NCBI GenBank assembly: GCA_024233135.1
Contig: JACKPZ010000047.1
Coordinates: 1 to 18,985 of the forward strand
Reading direction: 5' to 3'
Source of the DNA: Akkermansiaceae bacterium
GTDB lineage: Bacteria > Verrucomicrobiota > Verrucomicrobiia > Verrucomicrobiales > Akkermansiaceae
Length of the DNA: 18,985 nucleotides
This document shows, piece after piece, positions 11,501-18,717 of this stretch. The position numbers and the translations under genes were made by a program. The notes beneath the pieces were generated by a model. It saw nothing but the letters and a program-made list of their open reading frames with translations, was not told the DNA's origin and ran no database searches. Every line of letters begins with the position of its first letter. Position 1 is the stretch's first letter.

Positions 11501-13026
11501 ACGATGCGGCCGGCCGAATCCAACTTCACATCCGCCGCGATGTCGCCACCACCCATGTCGGTGACCACCCAGCCACTTGTACCGAATGTCGGGTCTGCCG
11601 CGAGGTTGGAGGTGAAGCGCAACATCAGGAAGTCATTCGTTCCGGAACCCGGGCCGTAGCCTGCCACCACGATTTTTCCATTCGCCTGCAGGACGCCGCC
11701 GACCGCAATCGACGACGTGGAGTCGTCATCCACGTACCGAGCCAGCGAACGGACATCGGTGGTTCCATCAGGGTGACAACGGACGACCGCGAATCCATAC
11801 GGACCCCACCCATCCTCCGGATAGGTCATGTCCACGCTGCACCCGACAAGAACGAGTTTCCCGTCACTCTGAACGAGGATCGAGTGAATGCCCGTCTTGA
11901 TATCGTCGAACGTGTTCGGTTCATCCGGACCGGTTTGGTCGAACCAGCCGTTTCCCGAACGCGGGAAGATCACGCCATTGGTTCCGAAGGTGGTGTCCAA
12001 GGATCCGTCCGCGTTCAGTTTCGCAAGAATGAACTGACGTCCTTCGGAAACCCCTCCCGCGAGGATCTGTCCGTTCTCCAGGGCCACCATATCACGAATG
12101 AACTCCAAATCCGAGGCGCTCCCGCCCGCGAACGATTGGAAACCATCTCCATCGAAGGACGGATCCGGAGTTCCATTCTCAAGCAGACGGCCCACGAGGA
12201 AATTACCAGCAGCATAATCCGTCTTACGTCCGGCCACAAGAATCGTCCCGTCATCCTGAACACAAGTTGCCGCGAAAAGATCATCGCCCCCGGCATTTCC
12301 CGTGAAAACACCACCAGTTCCGAAGCTTGGATCGAGCGATCCCGACGGATCAAGTTGCAAGGACATCGGCGCGAACACCGGATCGCCTTCCTCACCACCG
12401 ACCTCCGCCAGCAGCACCGGCTTTCTCACCAGCCCCGTCGCCCCCAGAGCGAGGTCGCGCGACGCGATCGATCCATCGGCAATCGCCGCACTGCCCACCG
12501 CTCCGTCCGCGATCTTCGTGCGGGTTACGGTGCCATCCGCGAGCATTTCGCTGGTCACTCCGCCCGCTGCCACCGCGGCGGCTTCATGTGCGGCCATCGC
12601 GTAGCCGGACGAGGCGATGCGGCGGTCGGGGGACAGCAGTTCGAACGGTCCGCCGGCGGCGGTCGAGAACCACAGCCGCAGCGAGACATCGGCGTTTCCG
12701 GTGAACACGGACGCGGGAATCGCCTGCGTCATGTTGGCGAGCGTCGTATCGCCGAGCATCACCGTGTAGTGCCCCTTGCTGACGGGCGCGGTCACCGCGG
12801 CGGCCGGTTCGGAACCGGCGGTGCTGGTGCCGTCGTTCGACCAAAGCGAAGTGGAGCCACCATTCGTTACGAGCGCGAACTTGAAATACCCCTCGCCGTC
12901 ATGGTTCACACCGTTCACCGCGATGCGGCCCTGGTGGTTCATGACGCCGGGAGGATCCACGGCGAGGGACGGCACGCACAAAGAGAGGCCGGCCGCGAGA
13001 ATGAGGAAAAGGGTTTTCGTTTTCAT
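8185..13026 (-). CDS. Giant secreted repeat fibre with S74 self-cleaving chaperone domain
   Basis: Predicted 1613-aa exported protein. A signal peptide (about 1-22, ending PSLA) is followed by an N-terminal domain (about 23-150) ending in SPDRRIASSGYAMAA, a short decapeptide run (155-196), six or so delta-60 repeats (about 229-632), seven LVIVD-type repeats (about 636-970), about 14 decapeptides (989-1127), Asp-rich TNELQ repeats (about 1151-1262), and a fibre-like region with IGIGVSSPAEALHV (about 1337-1350). The C-terminus is a peptidase S74 (endosialidase-type intramolecular chaperone) domain with TSDRNLKEAI. S1511 and K1516 match the family's Ser and Lys five residues apart, so cleavage before S1511 would release about 103 residues. 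A short coiled coil (about 1585-1613) ends the protein. S74 domains normally trimerise and then cut themselves off. It lies 12 nt after the 317-aa exported protein gene. The role is probably surface attachment or display; the ligand is unknown. Confidence 0.92.
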   Translation of the reverse strand: MKTKTLFLILAAGLSLCVPSLAVDPPGVMNHQGRIAVNGVNHDGEGYFKFALVTNGGSTSLWSNDGTSTAGSEPAAAVTAPVSKGHYTVMLGDTTLANMTQAIPASVFTGNADVSLRLWFSTAAGGPFELLSPDRRIASSGYAMAAHEAAAVAAGGVTSEMLADGTVTRTKIADGAVGSAAIADGSIASRDLALGATGLVRKPVLLAEVGGEEGDPVFAPMSLQLDPSGSLDPSFGTGGVFTGNAGGDDLFAATCVQDDGTILVAGRKTDYAAGNFLVGRLLENGTPDPSFDGDGFQSFAGGSASDLEFIRDMVALENGQILAGGVSEGRQFILAKLNADGSLDTTFGTNGVIFPRSGNGWFDQTGPDEPNTFDDIKTGIHSILVQSDGKLVLVGCSVDMTYPEDGWGPYGFAVVRCHPDGTTDVRSLARYVDDDSTSSIAVGGVLQANGKIVVAGYGPGSGTNDFLMLRFTSNLAADPTFGTSGWVVTDMGGGDIAADVKLDSAGRIVMAGSSGGDVALARFDANGVLDPTFGSGGKSVVDVGAAVTVRALAFDSQGRMVVVGSQGGDFVVVRFTELGALDPVFGTGGVVVTDLGGAIDLAWEVAIDSEDRIVACGSKGENWGPLDMAVARYYGAAPWNGSTASVCVADEVAYVAESGSSGGKLIAIDVSNPTSPVILTEESTPHPLFDLDGVRDIAVQGDIAFVVAKEYGNLDILDVSDPSSPGLLAALGDGGDGFNQLGGAWSVAVSGTTAYVAALGDNALTTINVTDPSSPVKLAEVVDESGGFNHLAGARDVFVDGDTAYVTATNDDALTIIDVSNPASPVLLAELVDGSGGYTKLGGARDVFVRDGIAYVTADEDDALTMIDITDPSSPVLLAEVVDGSGGFNRLDGAAGVFVSGTIAMVTAENDDAVTMIDVSDPTAPVMLEEIVDGVDGFNGLDGADGLCIYGTLALVVSNQDQALSIIDLASATAPFAGTVTHDQLDEDSVDGSNIIDGSVGHDDMADDAIDSNNVADHSLTNDDMAGGSVNSFTVEDHSIDTPDFAPDAVTEDVLANDSVTTEKILDGTILSEDLSDDAVTADKIATGAVVADAIATDAVGADEIVAGAVGTSELAANAVTSDKIGGGTEGQILYRAGAGTVWSNPGSVLDLDDADADPTNELQNWGNLPGIPAGFADGTDDVNDADADSTNELQTWATLPGIPSGFADGTDDVNDPDASPTNEIQTLSLDGTTLTLSLGGGSVSLGGTIDNDADPENELQDLVLTDETLTISSGSAASAEVNLGLYFKKGATDELDMAGAEIQNAGVISGTSGGTNPVTFASDLNLVDRSMWNVGRIGIGVSSPAEALHVASFDTTAPENASLPAVFEHSLSGGASQMHSLATLRANLSGPAGEGFGSALEFQVYDPARFNVSIGRIGATWGLDSNHDNGRLVFETFDETTAGLVPQMTVEAGGELRLQGDLSVGRNASNDNDTIYFDDLDTNHYLRWHDNQDRFIFSHDLSVPTLYQTSDRNLKEAITPVDPAEVLERLVSVPVSTWNFRADDDDLRHIGPMAQDFHAAFGVGADDRHISTTDADGVAFAAIQALKRLLDEKEKRIAELEERLERLENADR
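9241..9576 (-). repeat. Asp-rich TNELQ repeats in the fibre
   Basis: Four copies of a D-D-A-D/D-P-E type run leading to (T/E)NE(L/I)Q sit at about residues 1151-1262. The first two are about 38 residues apart and share LPGIP(A/S)GFADGTDDVND. They may bind calcium or form a rigid stalk. Confidence 0.8.
9646..10062 (-). repeat. Decapeptide repeat array in the fibre
   Basis: About 14 tandem 10-residue (30-bp) units of the form (S/A)V-x-x-x-x-(I/M/L)-x-(D/T)-(G/D) run from residue 989 to 1127, for example AVTADKIATG and AVGADEIVAG. A shorter run of the same kind is at residues 155-196 (12439-12564). The regular period suggests a beta-helical or trimeric stalk. Confidence 0.85.
10117..11121 (-). 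repeat. LVIVD-type beta-propeller repeats, 50-residue period
   Basis: Seven repeats with a near-exact 50-residue (150-bp) period span about residues 636-970. Each has a strand such as AYVTA, then IDVSDPSSPVLLAE and a G-G-(A)-x-x-V-x-V turn. The number and period fit a seven-bladed propeller. Copies have diverged at DNA level, so they are old duplications. Confidence 0.85.
11131..12342 (-). repeat. Delta-60 repeats in the fibre
   Basis: Repeats marked by LDPSFGTGG, PDPSFDGDG, LDTTFGTNG, ADPTFGTSG, LDPTFGSGG and LDPVFGTGG, each followed by a segment like DGKLVLVG, span about residues 229-632. One divergent unit lies between the third and fourth. This is the delta-60 family seen in large bacterial surface proteins. 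Confidence 0.85.
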
Positions 13027-13038
13027 GACCGTTGGGAG

Positions 13039-13992
13039 TCAGGGTTTGGAAATGCCGATGATATAGAAGTTGCGCGGTTGCGCCGCCGCCGGGTCTTGGA
13101 CGATCACGTCGTCGGTGGGCACATCGACCGGCTCCACGGTGCCCACGGGTTCGAAGGGGGAAACGAGGTCCGGGCTCGACAGCAACGTGTAGGTGCGGCC
13201 CGGCATCATGCGGTTCAACCGCAGGTCGGTGGTGCCGGCGGCGCGGTCTACGTCCACGATGGTCAGGATGAAACGCGCCGTGGAATCGACCGGCGAGAAT
13301 CCGCTGAGAAACTCGAAGCGGTTGTCCTGGCCATCGAAATCGGCGTCCACTCCGGGAGCGGCGTCGGCGTTCGGCGGCAGGCCGAAATACCCGACCTGCC
13401 AATCGTCATCGAGCCCGTCGCCGGCGTAGCCTTCGAAGTCATCCGTGCCGGTATTGAGCACGGTGAGCTCGAATCCATCGGGATCCGCGACATCCTGCCA
13501 ACTGCCGTTCACCACCGCCGTCTCGTCCTGATAGACGGTGGCCGCGGTGACCAGCCCGCCGACGCTGATGCCGTCCAGTGCGATGCTGCCCTCGCTCCAC
13601 GCCACGCCATCGGCCAGCACCGGCAGGACGGATTCGTCATCCATCACCAGTTCCGCCTGCATCTGGCGGGTTCCTCCCTCGTCCACCACCGCGGGGACCG
13701 CGGAAACTTCAAGCTCGCGGGGATCATACAGTTGCCCGGTGAAATTCGGGATCACCCGCACGCCACCCGCGCTTTCTCCACCCGGAACACCGGCCACGGC
13801 ATCGCCCGTCGATCCATCCAATTCAATCCCCGTTCCCCCGACGCGCACACCGCCTCCGGCCGGACACCCGGCGCTTGCCTGCAGCAGCCGGTAGCTCGCG
13901 CTCTCGCTCGCCGGCAATGGTCGTGAGAATCCCGCAAGCATCCCCAAGCCCACGACCCCCGTCAGGGCGGCTCCCCCGGTTCTCCATTTCAT
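13039..13992 (-). CDS. Exported protein with calcium-binding-type repeat, partner of the fibre
   Basis: Predicted 317-aa protein. I chose ATG 13992 because AAGGAGG (13998-14004) lies just upstream; an in-frame ATG at 14016 has no such site. A signal or membrane-anchor segment spans about residues 5-28. Next comes a Gly-rich region (about 34-90: ASYRLLQ, GGGVRVGGTGIELDG, STGDAVAGVPGGESAGG) of a kind recurring in planctomycete/verrucomicrobial secreted proteins, then a beta-rich central part. A thrombospondin-3-like Asp stretch (GDGLDDDW at about 191 and DADFDGQDNRFEF at about 216) with the usual SGFSPVDS tail follows. The end, RMMPGRTYTLLSSPDL, resembles a verrucomicrobial C-terminal beta domain. 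The gene ends 12 nt before the fibre gene on the same strand, so the two are likely co-transcribed. The function is unknown. Confidence 0.85.
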   Translation of the reverse strand: MKWRTGGAALTGVVGLGMLAGFSRPLPASESASYRLLQASAGCPAGGGVRVGGTGIELDGSTGDAVAGVPGGESAGGVRVIPNFTGQLYDPRELEVSAVPAVVDEGGTRQMQAELVMDDESVLPVLADGVAWSEGSIALDGISVGGLVTAATVYQDETAVVNGSWQDVADPDGFELTVLNTGTDDFEGYAGDGLDDDWQVGYFGLPPNADAAPGVDADFDGQDNRFEFLSGFSPVDSTARFILTIVDVDRAAGTTDLRLNRMMPGRTYTLLSSPDLVSPFEPVGTVEPVDVPTDDVIVQDPAAAQPRNFYIIGISKP

Positions 13993-14311
13993 CACGGCCT
14001 CCTTTCCACCGATCACTCCCCGGCCTCATCGGAGATCATCTGGAAATCCGGGGGGCGTCGGCTTGCAATGAGTGTTCTTTCGGGTGCGTGTAGGGCGAAC
14101 CGCATGATTGCGCCGGTGAACGCCCGAAGTTCCCGGAAGCCACCTTCGCGGTTATCACACTCCACCCGCGTCCGCGATGAAACAACGCATTCCTTGCTCG
14201 ATCCTCCGCGAATCCTCTCCTTGCCGCGTCAGGCGGCCCACAGTGGGCTAACCAGATCGGGGTAAACGACACACGCGGCCTGCCGGCGTAAAAGCTACGA
14301 TTCACCGCGCC
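13993..14311. other. Divergent intergenic region, no gene seen
   Basis: This 319-bp gap separates the leftward exported-protein gene from the rightward lyase gene. I see the ribosome site of the leftward gene (13998-14004) and a small inverted repeat, GCCCA/TGGGC (14236-14248). I found no convincing -35/-10 pair, RNA gene or conserved small ORF. It presumably carries both promoters. Confidence 0.6.
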
Positions 14312-17032
14312 ATGAAATCCTGTGTCCTCACGGCGGCCCAGTCCACCATCCTCTCCGCGGCATTGGCGTCCGCCGCCCACCAGATGGAATATCTGGACCG
14401 CGGCCTCATCGCCCTGCGCAGCGGACCCGGCGAGGTGCTCGTGAGCTGGCGCCTGCTCGGCGACGAACCGGCGGACGCGGGTTTCCATGTCTATCGGTCC
14501 GACGACGGGGCGGCACCGGTCCGCCTCACCGACTCGCCGCTCACCGGGGCCACGCGCTACGTGGACACGGCCGCCGGGTCCGAACAGGACCACGTCTATC
14601 ATGTCCGGGCGATCCATGCCGGCGTGGGTCAGCCGATCAGCAAGGGCACCACCCTGCCCGCCGACTCGCCGGTCCAGACGTATTTCCGGATGCCCCTGTT
14701 GAAGCCCGCCGACGTTCCGGACGACGGGACCACCGCCGCGCACTCGTTTTCCGCCAACGACGCCTCCGCCGCGGATCTCGATGGCGACGGCGCATACGAA
14801 ATCATCCTCAAGTGGGATCCCAGCAACTCGAAGGACAACTCCCAGTCCGGCCACACCGGCCGGGTTTACATCGATGCGTACAAACCATCCGGCGCGATGC
14901 TCTGGCGCATCGACCTCGGGCCGAACATCCGCGCCGGCGCGCACTACACGCAGTTCATCGTCTACGACTTCGACGGCGACGGAAAAGCGGAGCTCGCATG
15001 CCGCACCGCACCGGGGTCGGTCGACGGCACCGGCAGCCCGGTGGCGGACCCCGCGAAATGGCAGAATGCCGGCGGCCCGGCGCGGCCGACGTTTTCGCAC
15101 GCAACGGACTACCGCAACAGCGGTGGATATGTTCTATCAGGCCCCGAGTTCCTCACCTTCTTCGACGGGGAAACCGGCGCCGAACTGGTGTCCACCAGCT
15201 TCATTCCGTTCCGCGATCCGGACAATCTCGACCACAGCCCGACGACCACGCGCATCAAGACGGTCTGGGGCGACAACTACGGCAACCGCATCGACCGCTT
15301 CCTCGCCGGCGCCGCCTACCTGGACGGCACGCGCCCGAGCCTGCTGATGTGCCGCGGCTACTACACCCGCACGTTCCTCGTCGCGTGGGACTGGCGCGGC
15401 GGCACGCTCACCCGTCGCTGGGTCTTCGACAGCGCCGCCCCCGGCAACAGCGGGTACGCCGGCCAGGGCGCCCACAGCCTTACGGTGGGCGATGTGGACT
15501 CCGACGGCAGGGATGAGATCATCTACGGCGCCTGCGCCATCGATGACGACGGCAGCGGCCTCTACTCCACCGGCATCGGACACGGTGACGCGCTGCACCT
15601 CTCGGACATGGATCCGGACCGCCCGGGCCTGGAGGTGTGGATGGTGCATGAGACCCCGTCCCAATACGGCGTCCATGGCTCCGAGCTGCACGACGCGGCC
15701 ACCGGTGCGATCCTCTTCAGCGTCCCCGCCACCGTGGACATCGGCCGCGGCGTGGCGGCCGACATCGACCCGCGCACCCGCGGATACGAGGCATGGTCGT
15801 CGCGCGCGAACCTGCACGACGTCGATGGCAACGAGATCGTTTCCAGCCGCCCGAGCCCGATGAATTTCTTCTGCTGGTGGGATGGCGACCTGTTGCGTGA
15901 GATGCTCGATGGCACCACCGTCTCAAAGTGGAACTGGACCTCCAACAACGCCACCACGCTGCTGGCGGCATCCGGAGTTTCCTCGAACAACACCACCAAG
16001 GCGACGCCCTGTCTGAGCGCGGATCTCTTCGGCGACTGGCGAGAGGAAATCGTGTGGCGCGAGAGCGACAGCTCCGCCCTGCGCATCCACACCACGCCGA
16101 TCCCGACGGATCTGCGCCTGCCCACGCTCATGCACGACCGGCAGTACCGCCTCGCCATCGCCTGGCAGAACGTCGGCTACAACCAGCCGCCGCATCCGGG
16201 ATTCTACCTGGGCGACGGGATGGGCACACCGCCGCATGCGGAATTCACCTTCGTCACGCCTCCCGACGCGCCGGAGCCGGTGGCCGGCCGGTTCCCGGCA
16301 TGGCTCGCCGCCCGCGGACTCGATCCCGGGCTCGACCCAAATCTCGACCACGACGGCAACGGGATGACGCTCTTCGCCGAATACGCCTTCGACCTTCCCG
16401 GTCCGCCTCCGCTCCGCATGCGGCAGGATGGCGGCACGCTGACGCTCGACCTGGCGGCCGTGCGCGACGAACTCGACTACCGGATCGAGACAACCACCGA
16501 CTTTGTCGAATGGACGCCGTTGCTCACCCTCGCGGGAGAGGCCGGTCCGCGCGCGGAAATCGCCCTAACAGGCGGTGAACCCCGTTGTTTCTACCGTGCC
16601 GCGGCGCTCAGCGGTCCCGGCGCGCCGGTCCTCACGGAAGTCACCACCACGATGCAGGCCGAGGATGCCGCCTTCAACGGATCGCTCGACAGCAACCACA
16701 CCGGCTTCCACGGCAGCGGCTTCATCAACTCGGCGGCGAGCGGCTCGTTCATCGAGTGGAGCGGCGTCGATGGCGGCATCGGAGGCGCGGCGACGCTCAC
16801 GTTCCGCTTCGCGCTCGGCGCCACCGCCGCGCGCACCGGCCGGCTGGTCATCAACGGCAGCGCCCAAGATCTCACATTCGCCCCCACCGGCGCGTGGAAC
16901 GCGTGGGCGACGATGGATGTGCCCGCCTCATTGCCGGCCGGCCCGGGCAACACGATCCGCCTCGAGACCAACGGCCAGGACCTGGCCAATATCGATGAAA
17001 TCTCGGTGACGGTGTTTTCCGAAAGTCCCTGA
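14312..17032 (+). CDS. Secreted rhamnogalacturonan lyase (PL11) with CBM35-like domain
   Basis: Predicted 906-aa secreted enzyme that cleaves the rhamnogalacturonan I backbone of pectin by beta-elimination. A signal peptide (about 1-21) is followed at once by the PL11 hallmark MEYLDRGL and an N-terminal beta-sandwich (about 25-110). The propeller (about 115-640) has calcium-type motifs DLDGDGAYEIILKWDPSNSK, DFDGDGKAEL, DVDSDGRDEI and LFGDWREEIVWR, as in YesW/YesX. A linker with LDHDGNGMTLFAEYAF (about 676) and a beta domain follow. The C-terminus (about 778-903) resembles CBM35: MQAEDAAFNG, TGFHGSGFI, TGAWNAWATMDVP and IDEISV. The latter may bind pectin fragments. No transporter, regulator or other pectinase lies nearby, so its polysaccharide locus, if any, is elsewhere. 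The family call is firm; the CBM family is likely. Confidence 0.93.
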   Translation: MKSCVLTAAQSTILSAALASAAHQMEYLDRGLIALRSGPGEVLVSWRLLGDEPADAGFHVYRSDDGAAPVRLTDSPLTGATRYVDTAAGSEQDHVYHVRAIHAGVGQPISKGTTLPADSPVQTYFRMPLLKPADVPDDGTTAAHSFSANDASAADLDGDGAYEIILKWDPSNSKDNSQSGHTGRVYIDAYKPSGAMLWRIDLGPNIRAGAHYTQFIVYDFDGDGKAELACRTAPGSVDGTGSPVADPAKWQNAGGPARPTFSHATDYRNSGGYVLSGPEFLTFFDGETGAELVSTSFIPFRDPDNLDHSPTTTRIKTVWGDNYGNRIDRFLAGAAYLDGTRPSLLMCRGYYTRTFLVAWDWRGGTLTRRWVFDSAAPGNSGYAGQGAHSLTVGDVDSDGRDEIIYGACAIDDDGSGLYSTGIGHGDALHLSDMDPDRPGLEVWMVHETPSQYGVHGSELHDAATGAILFSVPATVDIGRGVAADIDPRTRGYEAWSSRANLHDVDGNEIVSSRPSPMNFFCWWDGDLLREMLDGTTVSKWNWTSNNATTLLAASGVSSNNTTKATPCLSADLFGDWREEIVWRESDSSALRIHTTPIPTDLRLPTLMHDRQYRLAIAWQNVGYNQPPHPGFYLGDGMGTPPHAEFTFVTPPDAPEPVAGRFPAWLAARGLDPGLDPNLDHDGNGMTLFAEYAFDLPGPPPLRMRQDGGTLTLDLAAVRDELDYRIETTTDFVEWTPLLTLAGEAGPRAEIALTGGEPRCFYRAAALSGPGAPVLTEVTTTMQAEDAAFNGSLDSNHTGFHGSGFINSAASGSFIEWSGVDGGIGGAATLTFRFALGATAARTGRLVINGSAQDLTFAPTGAWNAWATMDVPASLPAGPGNTIRLETNGQDLANIDEISVTVFSESP

Positions 17033-17247
17033 GGCGCGGGCCACGCGGCTGCGGATGGCGGCCCCGAGCAACCGAGGCGCAGCAATTGGCGGCATCTGCT
17101 TGGCGTCTTCCCGCCGGAGATCCGATCATGGACCCGGTTGGAAGTTCGGAACCGCGGTGACTTCGGCGGCATGAGAGTTTCGGCAAACGAAACCCGACCG
17201 CGATTGAAACCGCGATGCGGTGAACATCCGGCCGGTTCCCTGATGCG
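17033..17247. other. Intergenic gap between lyase and HAF-repeat gene
   Basis: The 215-bp gap contains a small inverted repeat, GTTTCG/CGAAAC (17177-17193), which could be an operator or weak hairpin. No clear terminator for the lyase gene and no clear promoter were seen. Confidence 0.4.
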
Positions 17248-18705
17248 ATGAAAGCCCGAACCACCACCCGAAACGCCGCCACCGGTCCGGCTGTGAGCGA
17301 CCGCGATATCCACCCGTTCCGTTCCGCGGGGATCGCGGGACTTTTGGTTTCCGCATGTGTCTGGTGCCTGTTTCCGGCGTCGCTGCGGGCCGGAGGACCG
17401 GCTTGGAACGCCACCCATCTCGGAACCTTCTTCGCCACGGACGTGAACGAGAAGGGCCAGATCGCCGGTTACATCCTGAAAAGCGGCGGATACACCCACG
17501 CCGCCCTCCACTCGAACGGCAAAGTGACCGACCTTGGCACCCTGCCGGGGGGCGCATCGAGCATGGCGTTCGCGATCAATGACCGGGGCGTCGTCGTCGG
17601 GGACAGCCTCAACGCGGACGGCCTCAACCGGGCGTTCCGCTACGAAAGCGGGAAGATGATCGACCTCGGCACCCTTCACGGAGGAGTGGAGAGTTCCGCC
17701 CGGGACATCAACAATGCCGGACAGATCGTCGGATGGAGCGTCACCACCCAGCCGGGCATCAGCTATCCCTCTCCGGATCACGCGTTTCTCTACGCGAACG
17801 GCCGCATGTCCGACCTTGGGAACATCTCCTCCCTGTTCGGCAATTTCAGCCACGCGGTCGCCATCAACAACTCCGGCGAGGTTGTGGGCTGGAGCATCAA
17901 CGATTCGTTCGAGACCCACGCGTTCGTTTGCCGCGGCGGAATCATGAACGACCTCGGAACCCTGGGAGGAAGCGAGAGCCGGGCGAACGACATCAACGAC
18001 GACGGCACCATCGTCGGCTGGAGCTATCTCGCCGGCGATACCGAAGCCCGCGCTTTCGTCGCGGCCCGCGGAACCGCCATGAAGAACCTGGGAAAGCTTG
18101 CGGGCGAAATCGGCAGCTCCGCGAAGTCGATCAACCGGAAAGGCGAGATCGTCGGCGGTTCCATCCAGAACGGGCGGCCGTCATTCTACTACTCGCCCGG
18201 TCTCGGCCTGCTGCCGATCAACCCGCGTGTCCGAGGCGATGACTGGGAACTTGATGACGCGTTTGTCATCAATGACGCGGGCCAGATCCTCGCGAACGGC
18301 GGGCAGGTCTGGACTTCCTCGGGATACTACCTCCTCCAACCGTCACCCAAGGGTCCGGACATCGATGTGATGCGGCCTGCCGGAAACAGTCTTGTGGACG
18401 GAAAGTCGAAGATCGATTTCGGCAGCGTGGGCGCCAACAAGTCCAGGACCCTGAAATTCACCATTCGAAACAACGGGCGCTCGAAACTGGCGAAGCTCAG
18501 GATTTCCCTAACCGGCAGACAGAAGAGGAGTTTCCTCATCGCGGGCCCTTCGAAAACCTCCCTCGCGCCGGGCTCGTCCACCACCTTCAAGGTGAAGTTC
18601 CGGCCTCGGGCGGGTGAAATCCACAAGTCGGAGATCCATATCCGCAGCAACGATCCGAACGAAAACCCGTTCGACATCCGCCTGAAGGGACGGCGCAAAA
18701 GCTGA
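17248..18705 (+). CDS. Secreted HAF-repeat protein with ASH-type C-terminal domain
   Basis: Predicted 485-aa exported protein. A long polar N-terminus precedes a hydrophobic segment (about 28-48, ending SLRAGG), so the true start may be the GTG at 17293, which gives a more normal signal peptide. Seven HAF repeats follow (about 55-360), each with a D-L-G-T-L type strand and a D/A-I-N-x-x-G-x-(I/V)-V-G turn, such as AINDRGVVVG, DINNAGQIVG and DINDDGTIVG; they may form a propeller. The C-terminal about 105 residues (18385-18705) form an Ig-like ASH/choice-of-anchor-D domain: IDFGSVGANKSRTLKFTIRN, LAPGSSTTFKVKFRP and HIRSNDPNENPFDIRLKG. It ends 12 nt before the convergent endonuclease gene. It is probably extracellular or envelope-bound; the role is unknown. 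Confidence 0.85.
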   Translation: MKARTTTRNAATGPAVSDRDIHPFRSAGIAGLLVSACVWCLFPASLRAGGPAWNATHLGTFFATDVNEKGQIAGYILKSGGYTHAALHSNGKVTDLGTLPGGASSMAFAINDRGVVVGDSLNADGLNRAFRYESGKMIDLGTLHGGVESSARDINNAGQIVGWSVTTQPGISYPSPDHAFLYANGRMSDLGNISSLFGNFSHAVAINNSGEVVGWSINDSFETHAFVCRGGIMNDLGTLGGSESRANDINDDGTIVGWSYLAGDTEARAFVAARGTAMKNLGKLAGEIGSSAKSINRKGEIVGGSIQNGRPSFYYSPGLGLLPINPRVRGDDWELDDAFVINDAGQILANGGQVWTSSGYYLLQPSPKGPDIDVMRPAGNSLVDGKSKIDFGSVGANKSRTLKFTIRNNGRSKLAKLRISLTGRQKRSFLIAGPSKTSLAPGSSTTFKVKFRPRAGEIHKSEIHIRSNDPNENPFDIRLKGRRKS

Positions 18706-18717
18706 CCCGGAGAATTG

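Noticed and set aside
11356..13926. 856-codon open frame on the plus strand
   Set aside because: It is antisense to the fibre and its upstream partner, with low-complexity Arg/His/Glu composition and no domain signature.
16591..17919. 442-codon open frame on the minus strand
   Set aside because: It lies opposite the lyase C-terminal domain and the HAF repeats, with no recognisable motif.
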